Origin: Tolypothrix tenuis PCC 7101
Lineage (GTDB): Bacteria; Cyanobacteriota; Cyanobacteriia; Cyanobacteriales; Nostocaceae
Assembly: GCF_002368295.1 (NCBI RefSeq)
Contig: NZ_AP018248.1
Location: forward strand, 6,499,979 to 6,563,978
Direction of reading: 5' to 3'
DNA length: 64,000 nucleotides
Made by a program: the position numbers and the translations under genes. The notes beneath the pieces are model-generated. The model was given only the letters and a program-made list of their open reading frames with translations, was not told the origin of the DNA and ran no database searches. This document shows, piece after piece, positions 16,457 through 25,080 of this stretch; positions within the stretch are counted from its first letter, which is position 1; each line of letters starts with the position of its first letter.

Positions 16457-16972
16457 ATGAACCCAGAAGCCAAACACATTGTTAGCGAACTTAGGAGTGA
16501 ATTCTACTCTCTTTTCGCTGCTGCTATGAAAACTCCAGTGAAAATAAGTAGTACATCTTATAGTAGTAACTCTCCCATCGCATCTTGGATAGATAACAGA
16601 GAACAACTAAATTATGTAAACATCTACGCTTATACAGCACCAGATGAAATTAACCCATTACGCCCATTCATTCTGCGGTTGGCTATTAATAAAAGCGCTC
16701 TTCAATTTATGATGGCTAAAAAATGGCAAAAATCTCGAGGGCTAAATCTCCTATGGGAATTTGAGTTAACTATCTTACCCACAGAAATTTTAGATTTTCT
16801 TCCTTGGATAGTTAGCTTAGTTGAAGCCCAGAATCAAGTTGCACCTTCGCTATTACAACCGCCACCCCATCCATTTGAATTAAAAGTGCCAAATTTTGCG
16901 TTATGTAATAACTTATGGACTTTAGAAGCTTGTCTTCTCACAAAAGGAAAGGTGATGGAGCCAGCATTTTAG
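16457..16972 (+). CDS. Unknown cyanobacterial protein, 171 aa
   Basis: Begins MNPEAKHIVSELRSEF. It has no membrane segment and no recognised motif. The order of secondary-structure-like segments (helix, then strands VNIYAYTAP and FILRLAINKSALQF, then helix LNLLWEFELTIL) suggests a compact alpha/beta domain, followed by a proline-rich linker (LLQPPPHPFEL) and a short end. Start codon ATG at 16457 with no strong Shine-Dalgarno. It follows thioredoxin by 118 bp and could share its transcript. No function is proposed. Confidence 0.6.
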   Translation: MNPEAKHIVSELRSEFYSLFAAAMKTPVKISSTSYSSNSPIASWIDNREQLNYVNIYAYTAPDEINPLRPFILRLAINKSALQFMMAKKWQKSRGLNLLWEFELTILPTEILDFLPWIVSLVEAQNQVAPSLLQPPPHPFELKVPNFALCNNLWTLEACLLTKGKVMEPAF

Positions 16973-17005
16973 TGGCTACCTTCCAACACAACCATAATTG
17001 ATTAA

Positions 17006-17416
17006 CTACTGCAAGTTTTCTGCACTTGCATCTCTATTAATATCTACTGAGCTATTAGTATCAATACCTGTAGATTCCTTGGTAAAAGACTTTAGCGTTG
17101 AAGCTAAAGCAAGTTGAGAAGCTACTTGATAAGCTACCTCTTTCGATATTTCTTGTTGGTTGAGCAATTCCACAAAACTTTCAAAATCACGCATTACACA
17201 ATATCTGTGCAATGCAGCTTTATTTTCTATAAGATGAAATTTTTCGTCAATCTTTGCTTTTGCTTCCTTTTCAGCCTCAGCAATGGAATTGACGAATCCG
17301 CCATTATGACATAATTCTCCAAAAATTTTATAGTAATAAGCTTTTCTGCTTAATGATTCCTCTTCAATGTGAATGGAATGAAACTTGTATTCAATTTTGT
17401 ATTTTTTAGATTCCAT
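17006..17416 (-). CDS. Unknown protein, 136 aa
   Basis: Charged and helical, convergent with the previous gene. The N-terminus (MESKKYKIEYKFHSIHIEEES) looks like two beta strands, followed by AEAEKEAKAKIDEKF and a helical stretch up to about 110. The final 30 residues are Ser/Thr/Asn/Asp-rich and probably disordered. No family recognised. Base composition is lower in GC than the nearby thioredoxin gene and there is no HIP1 site. Confidence 0.5.
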   Translation of the reverse strand: MESKKYKIEYKFHSIHIEEESLSRKAYYYKIFGELCHNGGFVNSIAEAEKEAKAKIDEKFHLIENKAALHRYCVMRDFESFVELLNQQEISKEVAYQVASQLALASTLKSFTKESTGIDTNSSVDINRDASAENLQ

Positions 17417-18947
17417 AAATATATGACACTAAAGGATGCAGGAAGAATAATCTTGAATTTCTTTCTCTTCCAGATTGGAGGGATAGCAAATTTATGACTA
17501 TGGCAATCTAATCTAATTATTGAAATCGCTGGCGCAGTGAACTAACAGACAAACCTGTCAATAACCAAGAGTAAAAGCTTGCGATTAATAAAAACAAAAT
17601 TTTTGTACCATTTTATTCTCATCTTCAAGATTAACACGATATTCCATTAATCTATAGAATATATCTCTAAAGTCTGAGTTATATATTTTACAAATGTCAG
17701 TTTTTGTCTTCTAGCTTGATTTTAAATGAAATATCGCGAAACAGCACTATATAGGCTCTGTATAGATGATGTATTTTATATAACTCATCTCTCATCTAAC
17801 TCTCAATTTAAGCGCGCGCGATACTAAACCCTTTCCCTAATAAAAATTGCTAGAATTAATACCTTATATCTAGAAATAAAGTTAATAAACTATAAATTAG
17901 TTAGACATGAGCAATAATTGAAAAATTGGAAAATAATTTGACTTATGAAAAATAAATTAGTAAATCTATGCTAATGTAAAAACAGGAATCAAAAAGTAAG
18001 AATGCAAAAAGACTTCAAGACAATATTGAGGTAACTCGATAAAGTCCTTTTGCTCTGGTAAGTCCGCTTCAATATCGTTATGTTTTTTAGTAACGATTAT
18101 AAAAGCCAGAACATCAAGATAATCACCTTAGTAATGGCTTGAAGTCAATCATAGCTTGCTTAGGTAATAGCCAAGTAATCTTTGGCTATGCTAGTTAGTT
18201 AAATAGCCAGAACCAATTCCTCTTAGAGTCTAGGGAGAAAGACTCTTTGTACATCCTGGCAATCCCAAAGAATTTAGAATGGTTACTTAACTTGAGAAAC
18301 TATGTTCTCAGATTTGCTTACTAGGAAAATTAAAATTCCCAGCAGAGTAGATACCGTTCCAAGAAATTTAGGAATTTAACTAAATTGTCAAAATTCACCA
18401 ATATACTGCCTAAACCATAGTGTTAAAGGTTGTGAATGCAGAAACTTACCTTGTAATTGGGGAGTTATTTTCCTGCATTAATAGCAATAGCATGAAGTGA
18501 TTTTTTAGGAATAATTGCAAGAAATACTAAAAAGCGATCGCTCGTTATTTTAGGATATAAAATCAGGCAATTATGGCATAAGCAAAATAGATAACTTGTA
18601 ACAAACATTAAAAGTAAACTGCAATTTTGGTGGGTTGGGTATAGGACAAAAATCCTGCAAAGGTTGAAATTGCTAAACTCAAAACTCTTAATGTCTGAAC
18701 CAGTGATGACGGTTTAGTTACAACAATCTAGAATGCTCATGCCCAGATTTTTCTGATAGAAACTCCTCACACGCAAGAGCCATCTTTGCAATAGTCCTTA
18801 AACACACATCAAATCTTCGTCTATGCAACCTTTTACTATTATTTGCCTGGTGTGTTGCTTGGCAAAAACTATATGCAACTACCAAGAGTTTAGTCTCAGT
18901 TAGCCTTTCACTCCCATCGACCCATTAATTCTAGGAAAACACCAACC
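17417..18947. other. 1.5-kb intergenic region upstream of nifH
   Basis: AT-rich with no convincing coding frame on either strand. It contains a cluster of stems at 18011-18246 (listed separately) and presumably the nifH promoter. I looked for an NtcA site of the GTA-N8-TAC form in the last 350 bases and did not find one. Confidence 0.5.
18011..18146. ncRNA. Candidate structured RNA upstream of nifH
   Basis: GACTTCAAG (18011-18019) is the exact complement of CTTGAAGTC (18138-18146). Inside lie ATATTGA/TCAATAT (18023-18029 with 18069-18075) and ATCGTTA/TAACGAT (18074-18080 with 18091-18097), giving a closed multi-stem fold. Two more hairpins follow at 18167-18189 and 18225-18246. Such pairings can arise by chance in AT-rich DNA, so this is a lead only. 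Confidence 0.3.
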
Positions 18948-19841
18948 ATGTCTATCGATAGCAAAATCAGACAAATAGCTTTCTACGGTAAAGGCGGTAT
19001 TGGTAAGTCTACTACCTCTCAAAACACTCTGGCAGCAATGGCAGAAATGGGTCAACGCATCCTGATTGTAGGTTGCGACCCTAAAGCAGACTCGACTCGT
19101 TTGATGTTGCACTCTAAAGCACAAACCACCGTTCTTCACTTGGCTGCTGAACGTGGTGCAGTTGAAGACTTGGAACTTGAAGAAGTCATGCTGACTGGCT
19201 TTCGTGGTGTAAAATGCGTAGAGTCAGGCGGCCCAGAACCTGGTGTAGGTTGTGCTGGTCGTGGTATCATCACCGCTATTAACTTCTTGGAAGAAAACGG
19301 TGCTTACCAAGATGTTGACTTTGTATCTTACGACGTATTAGGCGACGTTGTTTGCGGTGGTTTTGCTATGCCTATCCGTGAAAACAAAGCACAAGAAATC
19401 TACATCGTTACCTCCGGTGAAATGATGGCGATGTATGCGGCTAACAACATCGCTCGTGGTATTTTGAAATATGCACACACTGGTGGTGTGCGTTTGGGTG
19501 GTTTGATTTGTAACAGCCGGAACGTTGACAGAGAAATCGAATTGATTGAAACTCTGGCAAAACGTTTGAATACCCAAATGATTCACTACGTACCTCGCGA
19601 CAATATTGTTCAACACGCTGAGTTGCGTCGGATGACTGTTAACGAGTACGCTCCAGACAGCAACCAGTCTAACGAATACCGCACATTAGCTAACAAAATC
19701 ATCAACAACCAGAATCTTCAAATTCCTACACCAATTGAAATGGAAGAACTAGAAGAATTGTTGATTGAATTCGGTATTCTCGAAAGCGAAGAAAATGCTG
19801 CAAAATTAATTGGTGCGCCAGCTGAAAGCACTGCAAAGTAA
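18948..19841 (+). CDS. nifH: Nitrogenase iron protein NifH, solitary copy
   Basis: 297 aa. NifH is the homodimeric ATPase that passes electrons from its [4Fe-4S] cluster to the MoFe protein. P-loop GKGGIGKS (14-21), cluster ligands C102 (GCAGRG) and C136 (DVVCGGFAMP), and the ADP-ribosylation-type R105 are all present. It is a true NifH, not ChlL/BchL, by MLTGFRGVKCVESGGPEPGVGCAGRG. Unlike the usual nifHDK operon it stands alone, with no nif gene within about 19 kb upstream or 44 kb downstream. This recalls the extra nifH2 of Anabaena PCC 7120. Codons favour highly expressed forms (GGT, CGT). AGGAAAACACCAACC precedes the ATG, and a hairpin follows the stop. Confidence 0.95.
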   Translation: MSIDSKIRQIAFYGKGGIGKSTTSQNTLAAMAEMGQRILIVGCDPKADSTRLMLHSKAQTTVLHLAAERGAVEDLELEEVMLTGFRGVKCVESGGPEPGVGCAGRGIITAINFLEENGAYQDVDFVSYDVLGDVVCGGFAMPIRENKAQEIYIVTSGEMMAMYAANNIARGILKYAHTGGVRLGGLICNSRNVDREIELIETLAKRLNTQMIHYVPRDNIVQHAELRRMTVNEYAPDSNQSNEYRTLANKIINNQNLQIPTPIEMEELEELLIEFGILESEENAAKLIGAPAESTAK

Positions 19842-19850
19842 ATAATCTTT

Positions 19851-19873
19851 AGGGTGGGTTATTTCTCACCCTT
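19851..19873 (+). terminator. Terminator after nifH
   Basis: AGGGTGGG and CTCACCCT pair around TTATTT, 10 bases beyond the stop. Confidence 0.6.
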
Positions 19874-19899
19874 ATACTGCTTGCATACATAGACTATTA

Positions 19900-19954
19900 A
19901 ACAACGGTGACTATCTGTAAAACGATACAGTTACCGTTTTTACGTTTTTTACAC
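19900..19954 (+). repeat. 55-bp direct repeat, copy 1 (hairpin-forming)
   Basis: AACAACGGTGACTATCTGTA then AAACGATACAGTTACCGTT then TTTTACGTTTTTTACAC. It is repeated at 20077-20131 with only two base changes. AACGGTGACT and AGTTACCGTT can pair, and the T-rich end makes each copy terminator-like. Confidence 0.8.
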
Positions 19955-19981
19955 CTTTTGACTTCCGCATAGTTCACGTAG

Positions 19982-20008
19982 GATGCGTTAGCGATAGCGT
20001 AACGCATC
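19982..20008. repeat. Small palindrome GATGCGTTA / TAACGCATC
   Basis: Nine-bp perfect inverted repeat with loop GCGATAGCG, lying between the two 55-bp repeats. It is the kind of short interspersed palindrome seen throughout Nostoc genomes. Confidence 0.55.
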
Positions 20009-20076
20009 AGCGTCAAACTTTTCGTACGTTACAGCTTACTGAAATTTTTCAGAAATCAAATCGGATTCCTATATTT

Positions 20077-20131
20077 AACAACGGTGACTATCTGTAAAAC
20101 GATACAGTTGCCATTTTTACGTTTTTTACAC
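20077..20131 (+). repeat. 55-bp direct repeat, copy 2
   Basis: Same as 19900-19954 except TTGCCATTTTT in place of TTACCGTTTTT, so the hairpin stem is weaker here. Confidence 0.8.
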
Positions 20132-20271
20132 AATCTTTCTGCTTGAATTTTTAATTCCGCGCAGTAGTACTAGTTACTTTTGATGACGCTGAGTTAGCTA
20201 TTTAGAGAGATGTCAGTGCCTGATATTGTCATTTAGCTTGGGAAAGTCGGATAAATTAATTGAGACTTTTC

Positions 20272-20493
20272 ATGATTAAACCTCAAGCTATTTCTATACC
20301 CGAACCCGGAATTCCCAATCCAGTCCCCAATCCCTTACCCAGTCCTGAACCTTCACCAGGGCCAACCATTCCTCAGCCTGTACCAGGGCCAGTACCTGAA
20401 CCTGTACCTGCGCCAATTCCTCAGCCTGTACCAGCACCCATTCCGCAAACAGTTCCCGAACCAATTCCCCAAACAATTCCTGAACCGGTTTAA
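20272..20493 (+). CDS. Proline-rich repeat peptide upstream of ychF
   Basis: 73 aa from the ATG at 20272; an in-frame TTG 12 bases earlier is a weaker start. After MIKPQAISIPEPGIPNPV it is almost entirely P-x-P units (PEPVPAPIPQPVPAPIPQ), predicted to form an extended polyproline rod. It has no signal peptide and no domain. The repeat could equally have expanded from a non-coding tract. It ends 39 bp before ychF on the same strand and could be co-transcribed. Expression is unproven. Confidence 0.4.
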   Translation: MIKPQAISIPEPGIPNPVPNPLPSPEPSPGPTIPQPVPGPVPEPVPAPIPQPVPAPIPQTVPEPIPQTIPEPV

Positions 20494-20532
20494 ATTATCC
20501 TTGGTAATGTAAGCCAAAATCTAAAATCTAAA

Positions 20533-21624
20533 ATGCTACGAGCCGGAATTGTCGGACTACCCAACGTCGGAAAATCTACTTTATTTAATGCTGTAGTTGC
20601 TAACGCCAAAGCCGAAGCCGCTAACTTCCCCTTTTGCACCATTGAACCCAATGTCGGCGTTGTCGCAGTACCGGATGAGCGCTTAAATGTTCTCTCTAAC
20701 ATATCCGGTTCAGCACAAATTATCCCAGCGCGTATTGAGTTTGTGGATATTGCCGGTTTGGTAAAAGGTGCAAGCCAGGGTGAGGGACTAGGTAATCAAT
20801 TTCTCTCCCACATCCGGGAAGTAGATGCAATTGTCCATGTAGTGCGTTGTTTTGAAAATGATGATATCATTCACGTCGCGGGTTCTGTTGACCCAGCACG
20901 GGATATTGAAATCATTAATTTAGAGCTTGGTTTATCAGATTTAGCACAAATTGAGCGTCGCATTGACCGCACCCGCAAGCAAGCAAGGACTAGCAAAGAT
21001 GCACAATTTGAAATCACAGTTCTAGAAAAATTAGCTGCGGCTTTAAATGAAGGTAAATCAGTCAGACAAGTTAGTTTAACTGAAGAAGAAGCGGAAATTA
21101 TTAAAGGACTAGGATTGCTGACGAATAAACCAATTATTTACGCGGCTAATGTCTCTGAAGATGACTTAGCAACGGGGAATGAATTTGTAGAAAAAGTACG
21201 GCAAATAGCAGCCCAAGAAAATGCCCAAGTCGTCATAGTTTCTGCTCAAGTAGAAGCTGAACTAGTTGAATTACCAGAAGAAGATAAAGCCGATTTCTTG
21301 GCATCTTTAGGAGTAGAAGAAGGCGGTTTAAAATCTTTAATTCGCGCTACTTACACTTTGTTAGGCTTGCGGACATATTTCACCAGTGGCCCTAAAGAAA
21401 CTCGTGCTTGGACAATTCACGCCGGAATGTCTGCACCCCAAGCGGCTGGTGTTATTCACTCCGATTTTGAACGGGGATTTATTCGCGCTGAAACAGTTGC
21501 TTATGATGATTTAGTAACAACTGGTTCGATGAATGGTGCGAAAGAAAAAGGTTTAGTGAGAAGTGAAGGCAAAGAATATATCGTTAAAGAAGGCGATGTG
21601 ATGTTGTTCCGATTTAACGTTTAG
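20533..21624 (+). CDS. ychF: Redox-regulated ATPase YchF (Obg-family)
   Basis: 363 aa, full length. P-loop GLPNVGKS (8-15), switch FVDIAGLVKGAS, the specificity region IIYAANVSE in place of a canonical NKxD (as expected for ATP-preferring YchF), a coiled-coil insert in the middle and a C-terminal TGS domain ending GDVMLFRFNV. YchF/OLA1 is a ribosome-associated ATPase involved in translation and oxidative-stress responses. The start MLRAGIVGLPNVGKS is the normal one. A tandem AATTCGT repeat begins right after its stop. Confidence 0.96.
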   Translation: MLRAGIVGLPNVGKSTLFNAVVANAKAEAANFPFCTIEPNVGVVAVPDERLNVLSNISGSAQIIPARIEFVDIAGLVKGASQGEGLGNQFLSHIREVDAIVHVVRCFENDDIIHVAGSVDPARDIEIINLELGLSDLAQIERRIDRTRKQARTSKDAQFEITVLEKLAAALNEGKSVRQVSLTEEEAEIIKGLGLLTNKPIIYAANVSEDDLATGNEFVEKVRQIAAQENAQVVIVSAQVEAELVELPEEDKADFLASLGVEEGGLKSLIRATYTLLGLRTYFTSGPKETRAWTIHAGMSAPQAAGVIHSDFERGFIRAETVAYDDLVTTGSMNGAKEKGLVRSEGKEYIVKEGDVMLFRFNV

Positions 21625-21625
21625 A

Positions 21626-21666
21626 TAATTCGTAATTCGTAATTCGTAATTCGTAATTCGTAATTA
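21626..21666. repeat. Tandem heptamer AATTCGT, about 5.5 copies
   Basis: Begins 2 bases after the ychF stop; same unit as at 8598-8636. Confidence 0.85.
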
Positions 21667-21784
21667 CAAGATGGATTATTTTAACCGCCGATGCACGCAG
21701 AGGAAAAGAGATAAATTATCTGCTGCATCGGCAGTTTTTATTCCAATGCAATTCAGTTAAAAAAATAAATTGACAACAAAAACA

Positions 21785-21823
21785 ATAATTTTGGAGGGGG
21801 TTTGGGGGAGAATCCCCCAATTG
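21785..21823 (-). repeat. Dispersed GGGGGATTC repeat, short inverted copy
   Basis: Reverse orientation of the 4143-4248 repeat: CAATAATTTTGGAGGGGGTT, then GGGGGAGAATCCCCCAATTG. It lacks the internal GATTGGGTGACGGTTG segment, which suggests the long form arose by insertion or duplication. Confidence 0.75.
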
Positions 21824-21867
21824 AGCTAACTGTTTCCACAAGTATCTTATCTGAACTGTATTGGTTT

Positions 21868-22797
21868 TTATTCTCCACCAACAACATACACAGCAGAACC
21901 GAAATTTTCATCATCAGTACCAACAACTACACCACCATTCCCACCAGAAACAAGTTCTATCCCTTCAATTTTGTGGTAATTAGTACGATAAAGCGGTACA
22001 AGTTGTGAGTTTTGTCTAAATATCAATTTGTTATTACGATATCCCAACGAACCTGCAACATATACAGCCGATTGAAATGGCCCATCATCTCCAGCATCAC
22101 TAGCTGCGCTAATGAAGACAACTCCCGCCGAATCAACTTTGATATCAGAAACATGGCGAACATTTCCAGATGGAAATGGAACTGTAAAATTGCTATAACC
22201 TGCGGGAATCATTTGATATTTAGTTAAATCCAGCAATCCCCAATAAATAGTTGCTGCTTGTTCAGCTTCTCCCCGATGCGCCCAAACCGCAACTAATTTA
22301 CCATCTATATCTTGTAGAGAAAAAGCCTCAAAATTACTGCCTTTTGGGAATGCTGGCAAATTAAATTCTTTAATAACAGAGATAGTTTTTTTATCAGCAT
22401 CTAATTTAATATAATAAGCTTTACCAGCACTGGCTAAAGCGATAAATGAAGTATTATTAGTACCCGGAATAGATGTTAAAGCTTCTAAATCTTCTGGTAA
22501 TACTTTACTTGGCCAATTCAACGCTAAATATTCCGGTTGATTTTTACCTTTAATATTAATAATTGCTAGACGACCTTGGTTAGGCTTTTTGTTGTCATGG
22601 ACAATCAGAAAATCTAGGGAATTGCTTTGTTGCTGAATGAGCGCGATTCCACTGATACCAAAAGGGATACCACCCCGAACAGGTCGCCACTCTTGCGCCC
22701 AAACTCGCTGACAGATGAATAACAGCGTGGCTAAGACTACTAAATTAATGATTAATTTCAGAAATCGATGGAGATTAAGTACTGCTGATAGACGCAT
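21868..22797 (-). CDS. Secreted protein, probably beta-propeller-like, unknown function
   Basis: 309 aa. The N-terminus is a signal peptide: basic start, hydrophobic LIINLVVLATLLFICQ and cleavage at about VWA-QE (residue 35). The mature part is strand-rich with recurring aromatic/Gly turns (LAIINIKGKNQPEYLALNW, FIALASAGKAYYIKL, LVAVWAHRGE, VVFISAASDAGDDG, VVVGTDDE). This is the rhythm of a propeller or lactonase-like fold. Acidic loops (DAGDDGPF, TDDENFG) may bind calcium. I do not recognise a named family. It is probably periplasmic or exported, convergent with ychF. Confidence 0.65.
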   Translation of the reverse strand: MRLSAVLNLHRFLKLIINLVVLATLLFICQRVWAQEWRPVRGGIPFGISGIALIQQQSNSLDFLIVHDNKKPNQGRLAIINIKGKNQPEYLALNWPSKVLPEDLEALTSIPGTNNTSFIALASAGKAYYIKLDADKKTISVIKEFNLPAFPKGSNFEAFSLQDIDGKLVAVWAHRGEAEQAATIYWGLLDLTKYQMIPAGYSNFTVPFPSGNVRHVSDIKVDSAGVVFISAASDAGDDGPFQSAVYVAGSLGYRNNKLIFRQNSQLVPLYRTNYHKIEGIELVSGGNGGVVVGTDDENFGSAVYVVGGE

Positions 22798-23084
22798 AGA
22801 TGAGCATTGCTAAGACAGAGTGCGTTAACGGATGACCCATCATATCAAATCCAAGCGATCGCGCCATATAATTAGGTAACTTTTAGTAATTGGATAAATT
22901 CTCAATGTTTCTGATCAAGCTTTGGTCAGTTCAAGAAATGATACAAATATAAAAGTATATTATGCAAAATCCAAATATAGTATTATTTTGATTTAATCTT
23001 ATAGAAGAGATTACACATTAACCTTGATAAGCTATATGTTAAATAATTTACATTTTAATAACTAAATTAAGGATTGATACAGTT

Positions 23085-24272
23085 ATGAATATGCAACTTA
23101 GAACTGCCAAAATAAATAATTTCAAAAGTTTAGGAAATGTTGAGCTTGATTTTAGAGATTTAACAATTCTAGTTGGGGCTAACTCTAGTGGAAAATCAAA
23201 TTCTTTGGAAGCATTACGTTTTCTAAGGAGTCTTCTACTCGCCCAATCACCACCACCTATAGATTTTATGGATAAAATATTAAGATTAGATACCGAACAG
23301 ATTAGTTATGAAATTGTAGTAGAAGATGATACAAATAATAAAGTTAAATATAACATAGCTATTAAATTAGAGGAAAATCATCCTTTAATTAGTAGAGAAT
23401 ATCTTATAGTTAATGGAATTGAAGTTATAGATATTATCAATGGAGAAGGAACAGTTAATGATGAAGATGGTGAAAATAGCCAAAAATATATATCAGATTC
23501 TGATGGTGATGGTTTAGCTTTAAGAACTGCGGGTAATTATGGTAATAAACCACTCACGAAAAAATTGGCAAGCTATATTAAAGATTGGAAATTTTATGAT
23601 ATTGATCCTGATAGTGTAAGAGCATACCCTGATCTCATCGTATCATTATCTAAAAATATTTCTAAACCCAGACAAGTCAAGAATATTACCCCAAGTCTTA
23701 ATCCTAGTGCAAGCAAAGCTCAGGAGATTCTTGAATATTGGGCTATTAATGAAAAAGATAAGTTTCATGAAATCAGTCAGGAACTTCAAAACTGTCTGAA
23801 AATTAGTCTAAACTTAGTTGAAGAAAGAGAACCTATGATTACAGTTCTCGAAGAAGATGGCAAAGAAATACCTTTATCAAATATGTCAGATGGTACTCTA
23901 AGAACAATAGCATATTTTATACTATTATACCAATCTGATATTCCTACACTTATTGGTATTGAAGAACCAGAAAGAAATTTTCATCCTGGTCTTTTGAAAG
24001 ATGTTGCTACTATTATAAAAAGACTTTCTAAGAAAACACAAGTAATTTTTACAACTCATAGTTCTCAGCTACTTGATTGCTTTTCACCTGAAGAAATATC
24101 TTCAGAGATATCAGTGATACTTTTAAGCAAGAAAGGGCAATTAGGAACTAAGGCTTGTTTACTAGATAAATTAGTTGAAAGTCGAGATGATCTTTTAGAT
24201 TGGATGACTGATTTTGGACTAGGTAGCGCAATTTATCATAGTCACTTAATAGAAGAAATTTTAGCTGCTTAA
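23085..24272 (+). CDS. AAA-family ATPase (OLD/RecF-like ABC-ATPase fold), candidate defence component
   Basis: 395 aa. N-terminal KINNFKSLGNVELDF, Walker A GANSSGKS (31-38), a long variable middle, signature-like LSNMSDGTLR (264-273), Walker B TLIGIEEPERNFHPG (288-302) and switch TTHSSQLLD with H325. This is the AAA_15/AAA_21 group related to OLD and SMC ATPases. A DUF4276-like gene starts 1 base after its stop, so the two are translationally coupled. The pair is AT-rich and contains no HIP1 octamer, unlike its neighbours, suggesting recent transfer. ATPase plus Toprim/DUF4276 pairs are common in defence islands; the function here is inferred. Confidence 0.85.
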   Translation: MNMQLRTAKINNFKSLGNVELDFRDLTILVGANSSGKSNSLEALRFLRSLLLAQSPPPIDFMDKILRLDTEQISYEIVVEDDTNNKVKYNIAIKLEENHPLISREYLIVNGIEVIDIINGEGTVNDEDGENSQKYISDSDGDGLALRTAGNYGNKPLTKKLASYIKDWKFYDIDPDSVRAYPDLIVSLSKNISKPRQVKNITPSLNPSASKAQEILEYWAINEKDKFHEISQELQNCLKISLNLVEEREPMITVLEEDGKEIPLSNMSDGTLRTIAYFILLYQSDIPTLIGIEEPERNFHPGLLKDVATIIKRLSKKTQVIFTTHSSQLLDCFSPEEISSEISVILLSKKGQLGTKACLLDKLVESRDDLLDWMTDFGLGSAIYHSHLIEEILAA

Positions 24273-24273
24273 T

Positions 24274-25002
24274 ATGCCTAGTGTTCGGATTTGGACTCCA
24301 GAGTCTGACTATGATAGAGATGCAGTCTGCTGTATTGCTAAAAAAATAGTCGAATATTATGAATGTGATGTAAAAGTTGAATATGCAACTAAGCAAGCCT
24401 ACAATGATGCTGCACGTCAACCAAATGGATTGAAAAAAGCAGTTGATATTTATCTTAAAAAAGATGATTTAATAATTTTCCTGCTCGATGCTGATGGTAT
24501 ACAATCTCAAGCTCAAAGACGGAAGGAAAGCAATTCTCTATTTAATAGAATTCAAGAAGTAGTTAATTCATCTGGAGGTAAAGTCAAATTAATTCTCATA
24601 TTGCAAGAAGTTGAAGCCTGGCTTTTAGTTGATTGTCTGGGTATATGCTGCTACTTTACCAAAAACCCTGAAAATAGATCTAACCGACAATGGGTAGATT
24701 TTGCTAATCGCAAACAAATGGGTAAAACTAATTTAATAGCAGAAGCTACACCAGGCGGTAAAAATGCCAAAGAGTACCTTGAAGAACTTTCTAAGGAAAT
24801 ATTAATTAAGAAAAATCCTAACCTCAAAGATAAACCTCGAAATTTAAAAGAACTGCAATATAATGAAACACAATCACCAGAAATCGCTAAAATAATAGAA
24901 GTTACTAATCAAACAATTAAAAGAAACGATTCTTTAGCAGAATTTGCCGATTGTTTAAGGAAATTAGCTATAGATAAATCTCTCAATACAGATAGTAGCT
25001 AA
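24274..25002 (+). CDS. DUF4276-like (Toprim-type) partner of the ATPase
   Basis: 242 aa. Hydrophobic strand and acidic DLIIFLLDADG (DxD, about 66-76), then LILILQEVEAWLLVD (E-E-A-W pattern, about 106-120), resemble DUF4276/RloB-like proteins of the Toprim superfamily, which are usually encoded next to AAA ATPases. The N-terminal acidic residue in RIWTPESDYDRD (E10) may complete the metal site. The C-terminal half is Lys/Asn/Glu-rich and helical. The ATG follows the ATPase TAA after one base. A nuclease role is plausible but unproven. Confidence 0.65.
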   Translation: MPSVRIWTPESDYDRDAVCCIAKKIVEYYECDVKVEYATKQAYNDAARQPNGLKKAVDIYLKKDDLIIFLLDADGIQSQAQRRKESNSLFNRIQEVVNSSGGKVKLILILQEVEAWLLVDCLGICCYFTKNPENRSNRQWVDFANRKQMGKTNLIAEATPGGKNAKEYLEELSKEILIKKNPNLKDKPRNLKELQYNETQSPEIAKIIEVTNQTIKRNDSLAEFADCLRKLAIDKSLNTDSS

Positions 25003-25080
25003 TAAATTGACAATTGAAGCTTTTTCTCTGCGCCTCTGTGGTTCAATTAAAAAACTAGGTGGGCATTGCCCACCCTACTA

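Noticed and set aside
18900..19139. Minus-strand frame overlapping the start of nifH.
   Set aside because: It is antisense to strongly conserved nifH codons and has no independent signal.
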